From assembly GCF_019130065.1 (NCBI RefSeq), contig NZ_JAHSPG010000003.1:372001-436000 (forward strand): a stretch of DNA of 64,000 nt, in the 5' to 3' direction. The notes below the pieces were generated by a model. The model saw nothing but the letters and a program-made list of their open reading frames with translations, was not told where the DNA came from and searched no databases. This DNA is from Pinibacter aurantiacus (lineage in GTDB: Bacteria > Bacteroidota > Bacteroidia > Chitinophagales > Chitinophagaceae). The stretch's first letter is position 1. The number at the start of each line of letters is the position of its first letter. Positions 1 through 8,278 of this stretch are shown here, one piece after another. The position numbers and the translations under genes are program-made.

Positions 1-2
1 TA

Positions 3-10
3 TAACTTTG
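3..10 (+). promoter_or_regulatory. Bacteroidota-type -7 box TAACTTTG upstream of kup
   Basis: TAACTTTG matches the TAnnTTTG -7 consensus of the Bacteroidota primary sigma factor. It lies 76 bases before the GTG start of kup. The -33 element would be outside the window, so the call rests on one box only. Confidence 0.4.
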
Positions 11-86
11 CAGCTTGTGTCTGCAGGAAAACTGTTAACACAGTATTAAAATATTCGTACACAGTAAAGTTCATAATTACTCAATC

Positions 87-2108
87 GTGGGCAAAATATC
101 AAACAAGGCCTCGTTGGCCGGACTTCTAATCGCCTTAGGAATTATTTATGGTGACATTGGTACATCTCCTCTTTACGTAATGAGTGCAATCATTGCCGGA
201 AGACCTATTTCAGAAGACCTTATCATCGGAAGCGTGTCTTGTATTATCTGGACGCTTACTCTACAAACCACCGTTAAATACGTTATCCTCACCTTACAGG
301 CAGATAACAAGGGTGAAGGTGGTATCTTTTCATTATACGCATTGGTAAGACGGCAACGGAAATGGCTGGTTGTTGCTGCAATGCTCGGCGGTGCTGCATT
401 GCTCGCCGACGGTATGATTACGCCTCCAATTACCGTTACCTCTGCCATTGAGGAGCTTGGAAGGCAAGATTTCTTCCGTCCTATTGTGGATGCAAACCCC
501 AACGTTATCATGTACATAGTGCTGGGCATTTTATGTGCGCTATTTTTTGTGCAGCAATTTGGTACGGCGTCTATTGGTAAATTCTTTGGCCCGATTATGT
601 TCGTCTGGTTCTGTATGTTGGCAGTCCTGGGAATCTCTAAGATTTCTTATGACTTCGAAATGTTCAAAGCGCTGAACCCGTACTACGCCATAAAATTACT
701 GGTAACCTATCCAAAAGGATTCTGGTTGCTGGGTGCAGTTTTCCTTTGTACTACGGGTGCTGAAGCGTTGTACTCCGACCTTGGCCACTGCGGAAAATGG
801 AACATCCGTTATTCATGGATATTCGTAAAAACTGCGCTGATCTTAAACTACCTGGGACAGGGTGCATGGCTTTTGGCAAAACATCATGGAGCTGTATTTG
901 CAACTGAAAAGCTTTTAAAAGATTCCAAGTTTATGTTGGAATTTCCTAACGCGCAGGAGCTGATCAACCCTTTCTACGGCATCATGCCACATTGGTTCAT
1001 TATCGCGGGTATCGTGATTGCAACTGCCGCCGCAATCATTGCGAGCCAGGCGTTGATCAGTGGTTCATTTACCCTGATCAGTGAGGCAATGCGACTGAAT
1101 CTTTGGCCAAAACTGAAAATTGTTTATCCAACTGAGGAACGCGGACAACTATATATTCCTGGCATTAACCTGTTGTTGTTTTTGGGCTGTACCGGTGTTG
1201 TATTGTACTTCCAGGAATCGAGCAACATGGAAGCTGCCTACGGTTTGGCGATTACGATGTGTATGATCGCGACTTCTATCTTATTCGCGAATTATCTCGT
1301 TTCCAAACGAACCCCGCCATATCTTATTTATCTGTATCTCGTGGTGTATTTGGGAATTGAATTCAGTTTCCTTTTCGCGAACCTTGAGAAATTCCCTCAT
1401 GGCGGTTTCGTGTCTTTGATCATTGCCGGAGGTTTGTTTACCATCATGTATATCTGGTTCCGCAGCAGAAAAATCAAAAACCGCTACGTGGAGTTTGTTC
1501 GCATGGACCATTATATTCCGCAAATACAGGAATTGAGTAACGACAGAACTGTTCCAAAACACGCGACACACCTGGTGTATATGACTAGTGCCAATAACCC
1601 GAAAGAAATTGAGCACAAGATCATTTATTCGATTTTGAATAGAAAACCGAAACGTGCAGATATCTACTGGTTCATTCACGTAGATACGTTGGATGATCCA
1701 TATACCTGCGAATATTCTGTTGACCACATTATTCCAAATGATATCATCAGGGTAGAGTTCCGCCTGGGGTTCAGAATTGAGCCGCGCATTAACCTGATGT
1801 TCCGTAAAGTGGTGGCAGATCTTGTTGCCAACAAAGAAGTGAACATTACGAGTCGTTATGAAAGTCTTGAAAGAAACAATGTGGTGGGCGATTTCCAATT
1901 CATTGTTATGGAAAAATATTTGAGTCAGGATAATGAATTGCCAATCGTGGAGCGCATTATTATGAAGTTGTATTTCTGGGTGAAAGAAATCAGTCTTTCT
2001 GAGGAAAGAGGCTTCGGTCTTGATTCTGCAAGTGTAACGGTTGAAAAGTTCCCGTTGATCGTATCACCTGTTACAAATTTGCGATTGAAGAGAATTGAGG
2101 TAGACTGA
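87..2108 (+). CDS. kup: KUP-family potassium transporter
   Basis: Potassium uptake permease of the KUP/HAK/KT family, expected to import K+ with protons across the inner membrane. The family signature GDIGTSPLY is at residues 22-30, GEGGIFSLY near 76-84 and GAEALYSDLGH near 224-234. About twelve hydrophobic segments fill residues 10-455, followed by a soluble C-terminal domain of about 200 residues typical of the family. At 673 residues it is slightly longer than E. coli Kup. The start is GTG at 87; no ATG lies upstream in frame and the next one (position 180) would cut the signature. It has its own promoter box and terminator, so it is probably monocistronic. The function is secure; the exact start is less so. 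Confidence 0.95.
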   Translation: MGKISNKASLAGLLIALGIIYGDIGTSPLYVMSAIIAGRPISEDLIIGSVSCIIWTLTLQTTVKYVILTLQADNKGEGGIFSLYALVRRQRKWLVVAAMLGGAALLADGMITPPITVTSAIEELGRQDFFRPIVDANPNVIMYIVLGILCALFFVQQFGTASIGKFFGPIMFVWFCMLAVLGISKISYDFEMFKALNPYYAIKLLVTYPKGFWLLGAVFLCTTGAEALYSDLGHCGKWNIRYSWIFVKTALILNYLGQGAWLLAKHHGAVFATEKLLKDSKFMLEFPNAQELINPFYGIMPHWFIIAGIVIATAAAIIASQALISGSFTLISEAMRLNLWPKLKIVYPTEERGQLYIPGINLLLFLGCTGVVLYFQESSNMEAAYGLAITMCMIATSILFANYLVSKRTPPYLIYLYLVVYLGIEFSFLFANLEKFPHGGFVSLIIAGGLFTIMYIWFRSRKIKNRYVEFVRMDHYIPQIQELSNDRTVPKHATHLVYMTSANNPKEIEHKIIYSILNRKPKRADIYWFIHVDTLDDPYTCEYSVDHIIPNDIIRVEFRLGFRIEPRINLMFRKVVADLVANKEVNITSRYESLERNNVVGDFQFIVMEKYLSQDNELPIVERIIMKLYFWVKEISLSEERGFGLDSASVTVEKFPLIVSPVTNLRLKRIEVD

Positions 2109-2112
2109 CATA

Positions 2113-2150
2113 GTGGAGAATTGAGAATTGAGAATTGAGAGTTGAAAGTT
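2113..2150 (+). repeat. heptad repeat arm (GAGAATT/GAAAGTT words)
   Basis: Tandem 7-base words GAGAATT, GAGAATT, GAGAGTT, GAAAGTT start four bases after the kup stop codon. This copy has no matching reverse-complement arm nearby, unlike most others in the window. Confidence 0.7.
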
Positions 2151-2155
2151 ATTTG

Positions 2156-2186
2156 AAAAGTTGGGCCTGCTGGTCCAACTTTTTTG
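2156..2186 (+). terminator. rho-independent terminator of kup
   Basis: Stem AAAAGTTGGGCC / GGTCCAACTTTT (one G-T wobble) with loop TGCT, followed by a T run. It lies 48 bases after the kup stop and could work in both directions because the stem is flanked by A and T runs. Confidence 0.85.
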
Positions 2187-2251
2187 TTTTGTGTAACGTT
2201 AATGTTTGCAGGTAAAAAATTTATTATCTTGAAATTGCTAACAGACACTTA

Positions 2252-3040
2252 TTGAATCATATTCTAATTTATATAGCGGCAGGCATTGTTTTACTTTCTA
2301 TTCTCGGATATTTTTTCCAGGAAAAATTCATTTTCAAACCAGAAAAACTAAGGAAAGACTTTGTTTTCAAATACGATGTTCCTTTTCGCGAATTGAATTT
2401 CAACATTGGTCCGGGCGTATTGATAAACGGACTGCATTTTTACAGGGAAAATCCCAAAGGATTAATCCTCTATCTACATGGGAACAGCCGGAGCATAAAG
2501 GGTTGGGCCAAATGCGCAAAAGACTTTTACCGGTATGATTACGATGTTGTATTGATCGATTACCGGGGCTTTGGAAAAAGCACGGGCAAGCGTAGCGAAC
2601 CAGAAATGTTGAGTGATGTTCAATTTGTGTACTCGGCTTTGGCCAAACAATTTGCGGAACATCATATCATCGTTTACGGAAGAAGCATTGGCAGCGGCTT
2701 CGCAGCAAAGATCGCATCTGATAACAAACCGCGCTACCTGATCCTCGATGCGCCCTATTACAATTTTACAAGAGTGGTGAAACGCTTTCTTCCTATTTTA
2801 CCGGTGAGTATTGTGCTCCGCTATCACCTGCGTATTGACAAATGGATCCGCTACGTAAATTGTCACACTTACATTTTACATGGCACAAAGGACAGACTGA
2901 TCCCTATTAAGCACAGCGAAAAACTCCAGGAAATCAGCCCTAACAAAATCACACTGATCCGCATTGTAGGCGGCGGACACAACAACCTGCCATCGTTTGA
3001 TGAGTACCATAATTTTATTCGGGATATTTTGAAATACTAG
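2252..3040 (+). CDS. membrane-anchored alpha/beta hydrolase (BEM46/ABHD13-like)
   Basis: Alpha/beta hydrolase with an N-terminal membrane segment (residues 4-22) and the catalytic domain presumably on the periplasmic side. Visible triad: Ser145 in GRSIGSG, Asp214 in HGTKDRL, His243 in GGGHNNL; the oxyanion motif HGNSRS is at 76-81. The layout matches the BEM46/ABHD13 group of serine hydrolases, whose bacterial substrates are mostly unknown. The start is TTG at 2252, the only plausible start since no in-frame ATG precedes the conserved region. The next gene encodes a same-length paralogue, so the pair looks like an old tandem duplication. The substrate is unknown. Confidence 0.88.
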   Translation: MNHILIYIAAGIVLLSILGYFFQEKFIFKPEKLRKDFVFKYDVPFRELNFNIGPGVLINGLHFYRENPKGLILYLHGNSRSIKGWAKCAKDFYRYDYDVVLIDYRGFGKSTGKRSEPEMLSDVQFVYSALAKQFAEHHIIVYGRSIGSGFAAKIASDNKPRYLILDAPYYNFTRVVKRFLPILPVSIVLRYHLRIDKWIRYVNCHTYILHGTKDRLIPIKHSEKLQEISPNKITLIRIVGGGHNNLPSFDEYHNFIRDILKY

Positions 3041-3042
3041 GG

Positions 3043-3165
3043 CAATTTGACAATTTGAAAATGTGGGAATTTGAAAATTCATTCAACGCAGGAAGCTGAT
3101 TTCTATTCGCGGCTCTAAAACTTAATATCATTTTCAAATTTTCAAATCTTCAAATTTTCAAATTG
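3043..3165. repeat. inverted pair of AATTTGAA-word arms
   Basis: The left arm (about 3043-3078) reads CAATTTGACAATTTGAAAA and related words; the right arm (about 3131-3165) reads TTTTCAAATTTTCAAATC, its reverse complement. The arms fill the gap between the two hydrolase paralogues and end just before the next promoter box. Confidence 0.8.
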
Positions 3166-3169
3166 ATGC

Positions 3170-3177
3170 TATTTTTG
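3170..3177 (+). promoter_or_regulatory. -7 box TATTTTTG, 4 bases before the start codon
   Basis: TATTTTTG fits the TAnnTTTG consensus and is followed by four bases and then ATG at 3182. Transcription should start at or next to the ATG, implying a leaderless mRNA. No clear -33 TTG is seen because the upstream DNA is a repeat arm. Confidence 0.5.
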
Positions 3178-3181
3178 CAGC

Positions 3182-3988
3182 ATGAGAGGACCAGTTTTTA
3201 AATGGATCAAGATTATCATTATAGTGTATTGTGCTATTGGTATTGCTTTTTATTATTTGCAGGATCAGATTCTTTTTCATCCTGAAAGAAAGGCTAAGAA
3301 CGAGGCATACAATTTCGATATTCCTCACAAGGAAGTGAACATTGCTTATGACACTGCTTCCAATCTCAACATTGTTCAGTTTACAACAAAGGACAGCGTT
3401 GCAAAGGGTGTGGTATTGTACTTTCATGGCAACAAAAAGAACATCGGGTGGTATGCCAAATACGCTCCCAACTTCACAAAGAACGGCTATGAAGTTTGGA
3501 TGATCGACTATCCGGGATTTGGAAAAAGCACAGGCCGCATGACAGAACAGCGATTATATGATTATGCTTTGCAGTTGTACAAACTGGCTCGTACAAAATA
3601 CGGCAAAGACAGCATCATCATTTATGGTAAAAGCATGGGAACAGGTGTTGCGGCGCAGTTGGCTTCTATCAGGGATTGCAAGCGCTTAATTTTGGAAACG
3701 CCTTACTCCAGTATGCGCGGATTGGTGCAGACTTATTTTTTCATGTATCCACTGAAAAATATGCTGCACTATAATTTACCTACTTACGAATATTTACAAA
3801 AGGTAATTGACCCGGTAACTATTTTTCATGGCACCGACGATAGAGTAATTACTTATCGAAACGCATCGAAATTAAAACCTTTCTTAAAACCCGGAGATGA
3901 GTTTGTCACCATTAAAGGAGGCAGCCATAATAACCTTAATAATTATCCATTGTTTCATGAGAAACTGGATTCACTGCTGGCGCAGTGA
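3182..3988 (+). CDS. membrane-anchored alpha/beta hydrolase, second paralogue
   Basis: Second member of the tandem pair, 268 residues. It has an N-terminal membrane segment (8-25), oxyanion motif HGNKKN (82-87), nucleophile Ser151 in GKSMGTG, Asp220 in HGTDDR and His249 in GGSHNN. It shares the GFGKSTG and HNNL signatures with the upstream gene and is clearly homologous, although the DNA has diverged. It is expected to be a serine hydrolase of the BEM46/ABHD13 type acting outside the inner membrane; the substrate is unknown. It has its own promoter box and ends against the oxyR gene in convergent orientation. Confidence 0.88.
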   Translation: MRGPVFKWIKIIIIVYCAIGIAFYYLQDQILFHPERKAKNEAYNFDIPHKEVNIAYDTASNLNIVQFTTKDSVAKGVVLYFHGNKKNIGWYAKYAPNFTKNGYEVWMIDYPGFGKSTGRMTEQRLYDYALQLYKLARTKYGKDSIIIYGKSMGTGVAAQLASIRDCKRLILETPYSSMRGLVQTYFFMYPLKNMLHYNLPTYEYLQKVIDPVTIFHGTDDRVITYRNASKLKPFLKPGDEFVTIKGGSHNNLNNYPLFHEKLDSLLAQ

Positions 3989-4085
3989 TTGAATGACTGA
4001 ATAACTGAATAACTGAGGGTTTAAGTGAGACTTTCGTTATCGCACTTCGGACATTCAGTTATTCAGTTAATCAGTTATTCAGCTA
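3989..4085. repeat. inverted pair of TGAATAAC-word arms between convergent genes
   Basis: The left arm (3989-4016) is TTGAATGACTGAATAACTGA and more; the right arm (4050-4085) is CAGTTATTCAGTTAATCAGT and more. The two can pair as a long imperfect hairpin with a loop of about 33 bases. It begins right after the TGA of the hydrolase, and the right arm supplies the last codon and stop of the convergent oxyR gene. A bidirectional transcription terminator is the simplest role. Confidence 0.85.
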
Positions 4086-5029
4086 TTGTCCCCATTCACT
4101 TCTACTACAAACGACTTTTTATTCTTCTTGATCTTCTCCGGCACGGCAGAAATGATTTCGGTTTTCAAGGCGTCGATCAATCTTTTCTTTACAAAGTCAC
4201 GATGAACAACGAGGCTCACTTCGCGCATGGGCGAAGGATTGCGGAAATGTCTTATTAATTGTAATTGTTTTGGCGCCATGTCAGTGGTTGCCAGCTCAGG
4301 AAGAATAGTGATGCCTTCATTCACTTCCACCATCCGTCTTAATGTTTCAATGCTTCCCGCTTCGTATTTAAAACTGTGTTCCAGCTCGCTTTGCTTGCGC
4401 AGGTCGCAAAGGTTTACAATCTGCGATCTAAAACAGTGTCCTTCTTCCATCAACCAAAGTTTATCAGTCGCAATGTCGCTTGGCTGAATAACCGTTTTTT
4501 TGAACAGGTCATTCTTTCTGGAAACGTAGGCCAGTAGTTCTTCATAAAATAAAGGATATTCTTTAATACCGTTTTCGTGCAAAGGCGTAACAAGAATACC
4601 AACGTCTATGCGCCCTTCTTTCAAACGGGAAATCATCACATCCGTCATCATTTCGTTTACGACCAGTTTTATTTGCGGAAACTTTTTACTGAAGCCTTTT
4701 ACAAAAAGTGGTAAGAGATATGGAGCTAAAGTCGGAATAATGCCAATGCGCAATTCGCCGGTCAATATGCCTTTCTTTTGCTGAACGATCTCCTGTATTA
4801 CATTTTTCTCAGCAATGATCTTCCTTGCCTGTGCGAGAATGTCTATCCCCGCTTCTGTAGGCACAACGGGCTGTTTGCTGCGATCGAAAATCTTTACACC
4901 CAAATCCGTTTCTAATTTCTGAACCTGCATGCTTAGCGTGGGCTGCGTTACAAAACATGCATCTGCTGCGGCAGCAAAATGACGAAAATTATCTACCGCC
5001 ACGATATATTCCAGTTGCGTGAAAGTCAT
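4079..5029 (-). CDS. oxyR: OxyR-type LysR regulator with both redox cysteines
   Basis: LysR-family activator of 316 residues. The winged helix-turn-helix is at about 1-60 and the effector-binding domain at about 90-300. Cys199 in GHCFRSQ and Cys208 in VNLCDL have the same nine-residue spacing, and by chance the same numbering, as the peroxide-sensing pair of E. coli OxyR, so disulfide-based hydrogen peroxide sensing is likely. The ATG lies four bases after a good -7 box, suggesting a leaderless transcript. The last codon (Ser) and the TGA stop fall within a TGAATAAC repeat arm, so the C-terminus may have been set by the repeat. No peroxidase gene is adjacent; targets are probably elsewhere. 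Confidence 0.9.
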   Translation of the reverse strand: MTFTQLEYIVAVDNFRHFAAAADACFVTQPTLSMQVQKLETDLGVKIFDRSKQPVVPTEAGIDILAQARKIIAEKNVIQEIVQQKKGILTGELRIGIIPTLAPYLLPLFVKGFSKKFPQIKLVVNEMMTDVMISRLKEGRIDVGILVTPLHENGIKEYPLFYEELLAYVSRKNDLFKKTVIQPSDIATDKLWLMEEGHCFRSQIVNLCDLRKQSELEHSFKYEAGSIETLRRMVEVNEGITILPELATTDMAPKQLQLIRHFRNPSPMREVSLVVHRDFVKKRLIDALKTEIISAVPEKIKKNKKSFVVEVNGDNS

Positions 5030-5033
5030 GCCG

Positions 5034-5041
5034 CAAAGATA
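5034..5041 (-). promoter_or_regulatory. -7 box TATCTTTG of oxyR
   Basis: On the minus strand TATCTTTG is followed by CGGC and then the oxyR ATG. This is the same four-base spacing as at 3170 and 49362, consistent with a leaderless mRNA. Confidence 0.55.
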
Positions 5042-5166
5042 GAACCTATCGATGAGGTTGAGAAATCAATAAATTTTAACTATGAAGTAAAAATTAAAAA
5101 TCAAAACAGGAGATTATACACAAGCCCAAGTAAAGCTCGATTTCATATAGCAGTTTTTGCTTAAGA

Positions 5167-5210
5167 GGGCGAATGCGATTCGTGAGCAACAGGGCGAATT
5201 CAATTCGCCC
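5167..5210. repeat. GGGCGAAT palindromes (one intact, one degraded)
   Basis: GGGCGAATTCAATTCGCCC at 5192-5210 is a perfect palindrome with a one-base centre, followed by CTAC. A degraded copy, GGGCGAATGCGATTCGTG, precedes it at 5167-5184. The same word occurs at 45526-45548 and 45622-45644. An arm of TTTCAAC/TTTCAAT words (about 5217-5250) follows. Confidence 0.8.
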
Positions 5211-5233
5211 CTACCATTTTCAACTTTCAATTT

Positions 5234-6151
5234 TCAACTTTCAATTTCTCTCAGCTTCACCTCATTATCTCCCACCTTCAATTCATACTCAGCTCCCACC
5301 TTCAGTGCATAATTTTTCGTATCATGACTTACAGGAAAATCAAAGCAGATGGGATATTTATAGTCTTTTACAATGTCCTGAATAATTTCAAAAACAGTTT
5401 TGCCGAACGGTCTTGTGGTATCTTTCATATCAGTAAAGCCACCAATAATCAATCCTGCAAGCTCGTCCAGCTTACCGGCACGTTTCAGCTGTAGCATCAT
5501 TCTGTCGATGTTGTAGGTGTACTCGCCAATATCTTCAATAAAAAGAATCCTGTTTTTCGTTTTGACTTCAGATTTTGAACCGATCAGATGCGCCAGCAAT
5601 GCAAGATTCCCTCCTACCAATTCTCCACTTGCCGTTCCTGTTTTGTTGAACTCGTGAGCAGGACAAGCATATTGCATGGCTTTTCCTTCGAGCGTTTCTT
5701 TTAAGGAAAGAACGTATTCATTTTTATAGCCTTCATCGTTGAAAGCAGCTGCCATCGGCGAATGTATGGATGCAATTTTGTAGTTCGCATAAATGTGCGA
5801 ATGAAAAACGGTAATATCACTGAACCCAATGATCCATTTGGGATGTTTCTCGAAGTGCTTAAAATCAACGTCATCAATTATCCTGCTTACGCCGTATCCG
5901 CCCCTGCCACAGAGAATGGCTTTCACTTCTTTGTCATCTAGCATTTGCTGAAAGTCATTCAGGCGTTCTTCATCTGTGCCGGAAAAATAGTTGGTAGAAC
6001 CACCACCAAGTGTCTTGCCAACTTTGACTTTATAACCCCATTGCAATAGTGTGTTTATACAAACCTCTGCTTTATCATAAGGCATGTAACCCGCGGGACA
6101 AACGATTCCTATTGTATCTCCGGGTTTTAAGTAAGGAGGGATGGTGATCAT
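5234..6151 (-). CDS. LD-carboxypeptidase (peptidase family S66)
   Basis: S66 serine carboxypeptidase that trims the D-Ala from L,D-bonds of muropeptides during murein recycling; some relatives (MccF) cleave microcin-like peptides. The nucleophile Ser111 is in GFSDIT, the Glu of the triad is in FIEDIGE and the His in SHDTKN, all as in LdcA/MccF. The start is ATG at 6151 (MITIPPYL); the frame stays open upstream only because it runs through a TGAATAAC arm. The start codon directly abuts that arm, so the 5' leader is repeat sequence. The last residues (EIES) and the TGA lie in a TTGAAAG-type arm. About 305 residues, normal for the family. Confidence 0.9.
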   Translation of the reverse strand: MITIPPYLKPGDTIGIVCPAGYMPYDKAEVCINTLLQWGYKVKVGKTLGGGSTNYFSGTDEERLNDFQQMLDDKEVKAILCGRGGYGVSRIIDDVDFKHFEKHPKWIIGFSDITVFHSHIYANYKIASIHSPMAAAFNDEGYKNEYVLSLKETLEGKAMQYACPAHEFNKTGTASGELVGGNLALLAHLIGSKSEVKTKNRILFIEDIGEYTYNIDRMMLQLKRAGKLDELAGLIIGGFTDMKDTTRPFGKTVFEIIQDIVKDYKYPICFDFPVSHDTKNYALKVGAEYELKVGDNEVKLREIES

Positions 6152-6254
6152 AATGACTGAATAACAGAATAACTGAATAACTGAATTGTTACCAGTTAAA
6201 TGCAAGTCCAAAATAAGAACATTTCAGTTATTCAGTTACTCAGTTATTCAGTCT
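6152..6254. repeat. inverted pair of TGAATAAC-word arms
   Basis: The left arm (6152-6185) is AATGACTGAATAACAGAAT and more; the right arm (6224-6254) is TCAGTTATTCAGTTACTCAG and more, with a loop of about 38 bases unlike the loops of other copies. It lies between two minus-strand genes and touches the start codon of the LD-carboxypeptidase. Confidence 0.85.
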
Positions 6255-6376
6255 GTTAAAAAAAGATCCGTTGAATGCAAAAGGTCGCGATCAACGGATA
6301 CATGGAATTCCATAGTGGTTATAATCAAAGTAATCAGATTTAGTAAAAGAAAACACCCACGAAGGGTTATTTATCC

Positions 6377-6697
6377 CTACTGTTGCAGTTTGATTTCACC
6401 TACATCAGTGGGTTGTCCTTCCGCTACGTTCACATCATCTTTCGCTATATTTTTATAAGGTGGTTTCGCTTCAATAATGATGCGATACGTTCCTGGTTTT
6501 GCATTGGTAATTTCAAATGCACCACTTTGTACCGGCGCCCTCAATGTATCACTGCTTGATAGTGCCCATGCACGCACTGCGCCTTCAGATGGGCTAACCG
6601 TACCTTTGATGGTTCCGTTTTGCACTGTATAGAAAGAAAACAATCCGGCCACACCAATGCCTAATAATCCCAATTTCAATTTTGTGAGTTGTTTCAT
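6377..6697 (-). CDS. small secreted carboxypeptidase-regulatory-like protein
   Basis: Protein of 106 residues with an N-terminal hydrophobic segment (about 8-24) acting as signal peptide or anchor, then one beta-sandwich domain of the carboxypeptidase-regulatory type: GTIKGTVSPSEGAV (28-41), GAFEITNAKPGTYRIII (59-75) and a final VGEIKLQQ strand. Such domains carry no catalysis and usually serve as cell-surface or periplasmic structural modules. Nothing nearby suggests a specific role. The start ATG at 6697 is followed by a basic n-region (KQLTKLK) as expected for export. Confidence 0.75.
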   Translation of the reverse strand: MKQLTKLKLGLLGIGVAGLFSFYTVQNGTIKGTVSPSEGAVRAWALSSSDTLRAPVQSGAFEITNAKPGTYRIIIEAKPPYKNIAKDDVNVAEGQPTDVGEIKLQQ

Positions 6698-7103
6698 AAC
6701 AATCGAATTTTTGATAGATAATTAATTAAGTTTTTATACTTTCTACGGGGGGATGCTTAGAGCTTTTACTGGGGGAACCAACCTAAAACAAGGACTGTGC
6801 CGAATGGTGCCAGTAAATGCCAGAGTTATGTACACTTTGGGCGTTAACGGCGATTTTAAGATTTCTTTAAATTTTCGGTTACTCATTCTCAGGGAGTTAG
6901 AGAGAGCACGCAGATGACGCTGATTTAGCAGATTTGCGATGATCAATACTGAATAACTGAGTAACTGAATAACTGAAATATCGAACGATTGAAAGCCTGC
7001 ACAGATAAGGGGCAGTGATCAACGGAAAAAAAATCTGTGTAAATCAGTCCAATCTGCGTCATCTGCGTGCCGTTTTCTATCTTTGCCCGCTTAACAAGTA
7101 CAC
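6698..7103. repeat. 406-base gap with a nested inverted repeat and one TGAATAAC arm
   Basis: GCACGCAGATGACGC at 6906-6920 pairs exactly with GCGTCATCTGCGTGC at 7056-7070, and CTGATTTA at 6920-6927 pairs with TAAATCAG at 7040-7047. A single TGAATAAC-type arm (6948-6976) sits in the loop. No coding potential is convincing; a 67-codon minus-strand frame (6743-6946) has unremarkable composition. The tgt promoter is at the right end. Confidence 0.7.
7078..7085 (+). promoter_or_regulatory. -7 box TATCTTTG of tgt
   Basis: TATCTTTG is followed by C and lies 18 bases before the tgt ATG. It directly follows the right arm of the GCGTCATCTGCGTGC inverted repeat; no -33 TTG is evident. Confidence 0.5.
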
Positions 7104-8243
7104 ATGGCGGCTTTAACATTTGATCTTCAAACGACGGATAGCGCTTCAAAAGCGAGGGCAGGGAAAATAACAACGGATCATGGTGAAATTCTTACACCGA
7201 TATTCATGCCTGTAGGAACGGTGGGCAGCGTGAAGGCCGTTTCACAAAAACAATTGTATGACGATGTAAAGGCGCAGATCATCCTTGGCAATACTTATCA
7301 TTTGTATTTACGTCCAACGCTTGACATACTCGAAAGCGCCGGAGGCTTGCATAAATTCAATGGCTGGCATAAACCGATTCTTACAGACAGTGGCGGCTAC
7401 CAGGTTTTTTCACTGGCAAACAACAGAAAGATCAAAGAAGAAGGCGTTATTTTTCAAAGCCATATTGATGGTTCGAAACACTTGTTTTCTCCGGAACGTG
7501 TGATGGATATCCAGCGCACTATCGGCGGAGATATCATCATGGCGTTTGACGAATGTCCGCCTTACCCAAGTGATACCAAATATGCCAAAACATCCATGGA
7601 GCTTACGCATCGCTGGCTCGACAGATGTTTTACGCAATTCAACAGTACTCCCGACAAATACGGCTATACGCAAAACCTGTTTCCGATTGTTCAGGGAAGC
7701 ACCTACAAGGATCTTCGCAAGGCATCATCCGAATACATTGCGTCGAAAGGTGCTACAGGCAACGCTATCGGCGGCCTTAGCGTGGGTGAGCCGGAGGAAA
7801 TGATGTATGAAATCTGTGCGCTTTGCTGCGATCATTTGCCGGTTGACAAACCTCGCTACCTGATGGGCGTGGGCACGCCATGGAACATTCTTGAAAATAT
7901 TGCCTTAGGCGTGGATATGTTTGACTGCGTGATGCCTACCCGCAATGGCCGCAACGCAATGCTCTTTACTTCCAAAGGTGTGATCAATATTGACAATAAA
8001 AAATGGGAAAAAGATTTTTCTCCTATTGACGACGGCATTGATTGCGAAACAAGCAATTACTATTCAAAAGCATACCTGCGCCACCTCATCAAATCCAAAG
8101 AAATTTTAGGTTTGACCATTGCAAGCGTTCACAATCTTGCTTTTTATCTGCATCTTGTAACCGAAGCCCGTAAGCATATTTTGCAGGGCGATTTCGTGAG
8201 CTGGAAAAATGAGCAGGTAGACATATTGAAGACAAGATTGTAA
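7104..8243 (+). CDS. tgt: queuine/preQ1 tRNA-ribosyltransferase
   Basis: Tgt exchanges guanine 34 of GUN-anticodon tRNAs for the queuosine precursor preQ1. Substrate and catalytic residues are visible: Asp95 in LTDSGGYQVFSL, Asp149 in AFDECPP, Gln197 in PIVQGS, and the Asp in GVDMFDCVMPTRNGRN (271-284). The length of 379 residues is normal. The zinc site is unusual: the bacterial CxCxxC...H set is here Ile312-x-Cys314-x-x-Ser317 with His343 kept, so two of four ligands are missing. In many Bacteroidota tgt is followed directly by an lptG-type permease gene; here two other genes lie between. Confidence 0.95.
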   Translation: MAALTFDLQTTDSASKARAGKITTDHGEILTPIFMPVGTVGSVKAVSQKQLYDDVKAQIILGNTYHLYLRPTLDILESAGGLHKFNGWHKPILTDSGGYQVFSLANNRKIKEEGVIFQSHIDGSKHLFSPERVMDIQRTIGGDIIMAFDECPPYPSDTKYAKTSMELTHRWLDRCFTQFNSTPDKYGYTQNLFPIVQGSTYKDLRKASSEYIASKGATGNAIGGLSVGEPEEMMYEICALCCDHLPVDKPRYLMGVGTPWNILENIALGVDMFDCVMPTRNGRNAMLFTSKGVINIDNKKWEKDFSPIDDGIDCETSNYYSKAYLRHLIKSKEILGLTIASVHNLAFYLHLVTEARKHILQGDFVSWKNEQVDILKTRL

Positions 8244-8278
8244 GGCCGGCTCTCAACATAACTATTGAACCCAACATT

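Noticed and set aside
1281-1898. Long antisense reading frame inside kup
   Set aside because: Shadow of kup, whose motifs and membrane segments are clear on the plus strand. The same holds for the other antisense frames inside firm genes.
3989-4085. CRISPR-like array of TGAATAAC words
   Set aside because: The words are contiguous, without unique spacers of constant length, and there are no cas genes.
5173-5385. Plus-strand reading frame of 70 codons through the palindrome before the LD-carboxypeptidase gene end
   Set aside because: Its codons are repeat arms and the antisense of a secure gene.
6743-6946. Minus-strand reading frame of 67 codons in the gap before tgt
   Set aside because: It starts in a repeat arm, lacks a recognisable motif and has an arbitrary composition.
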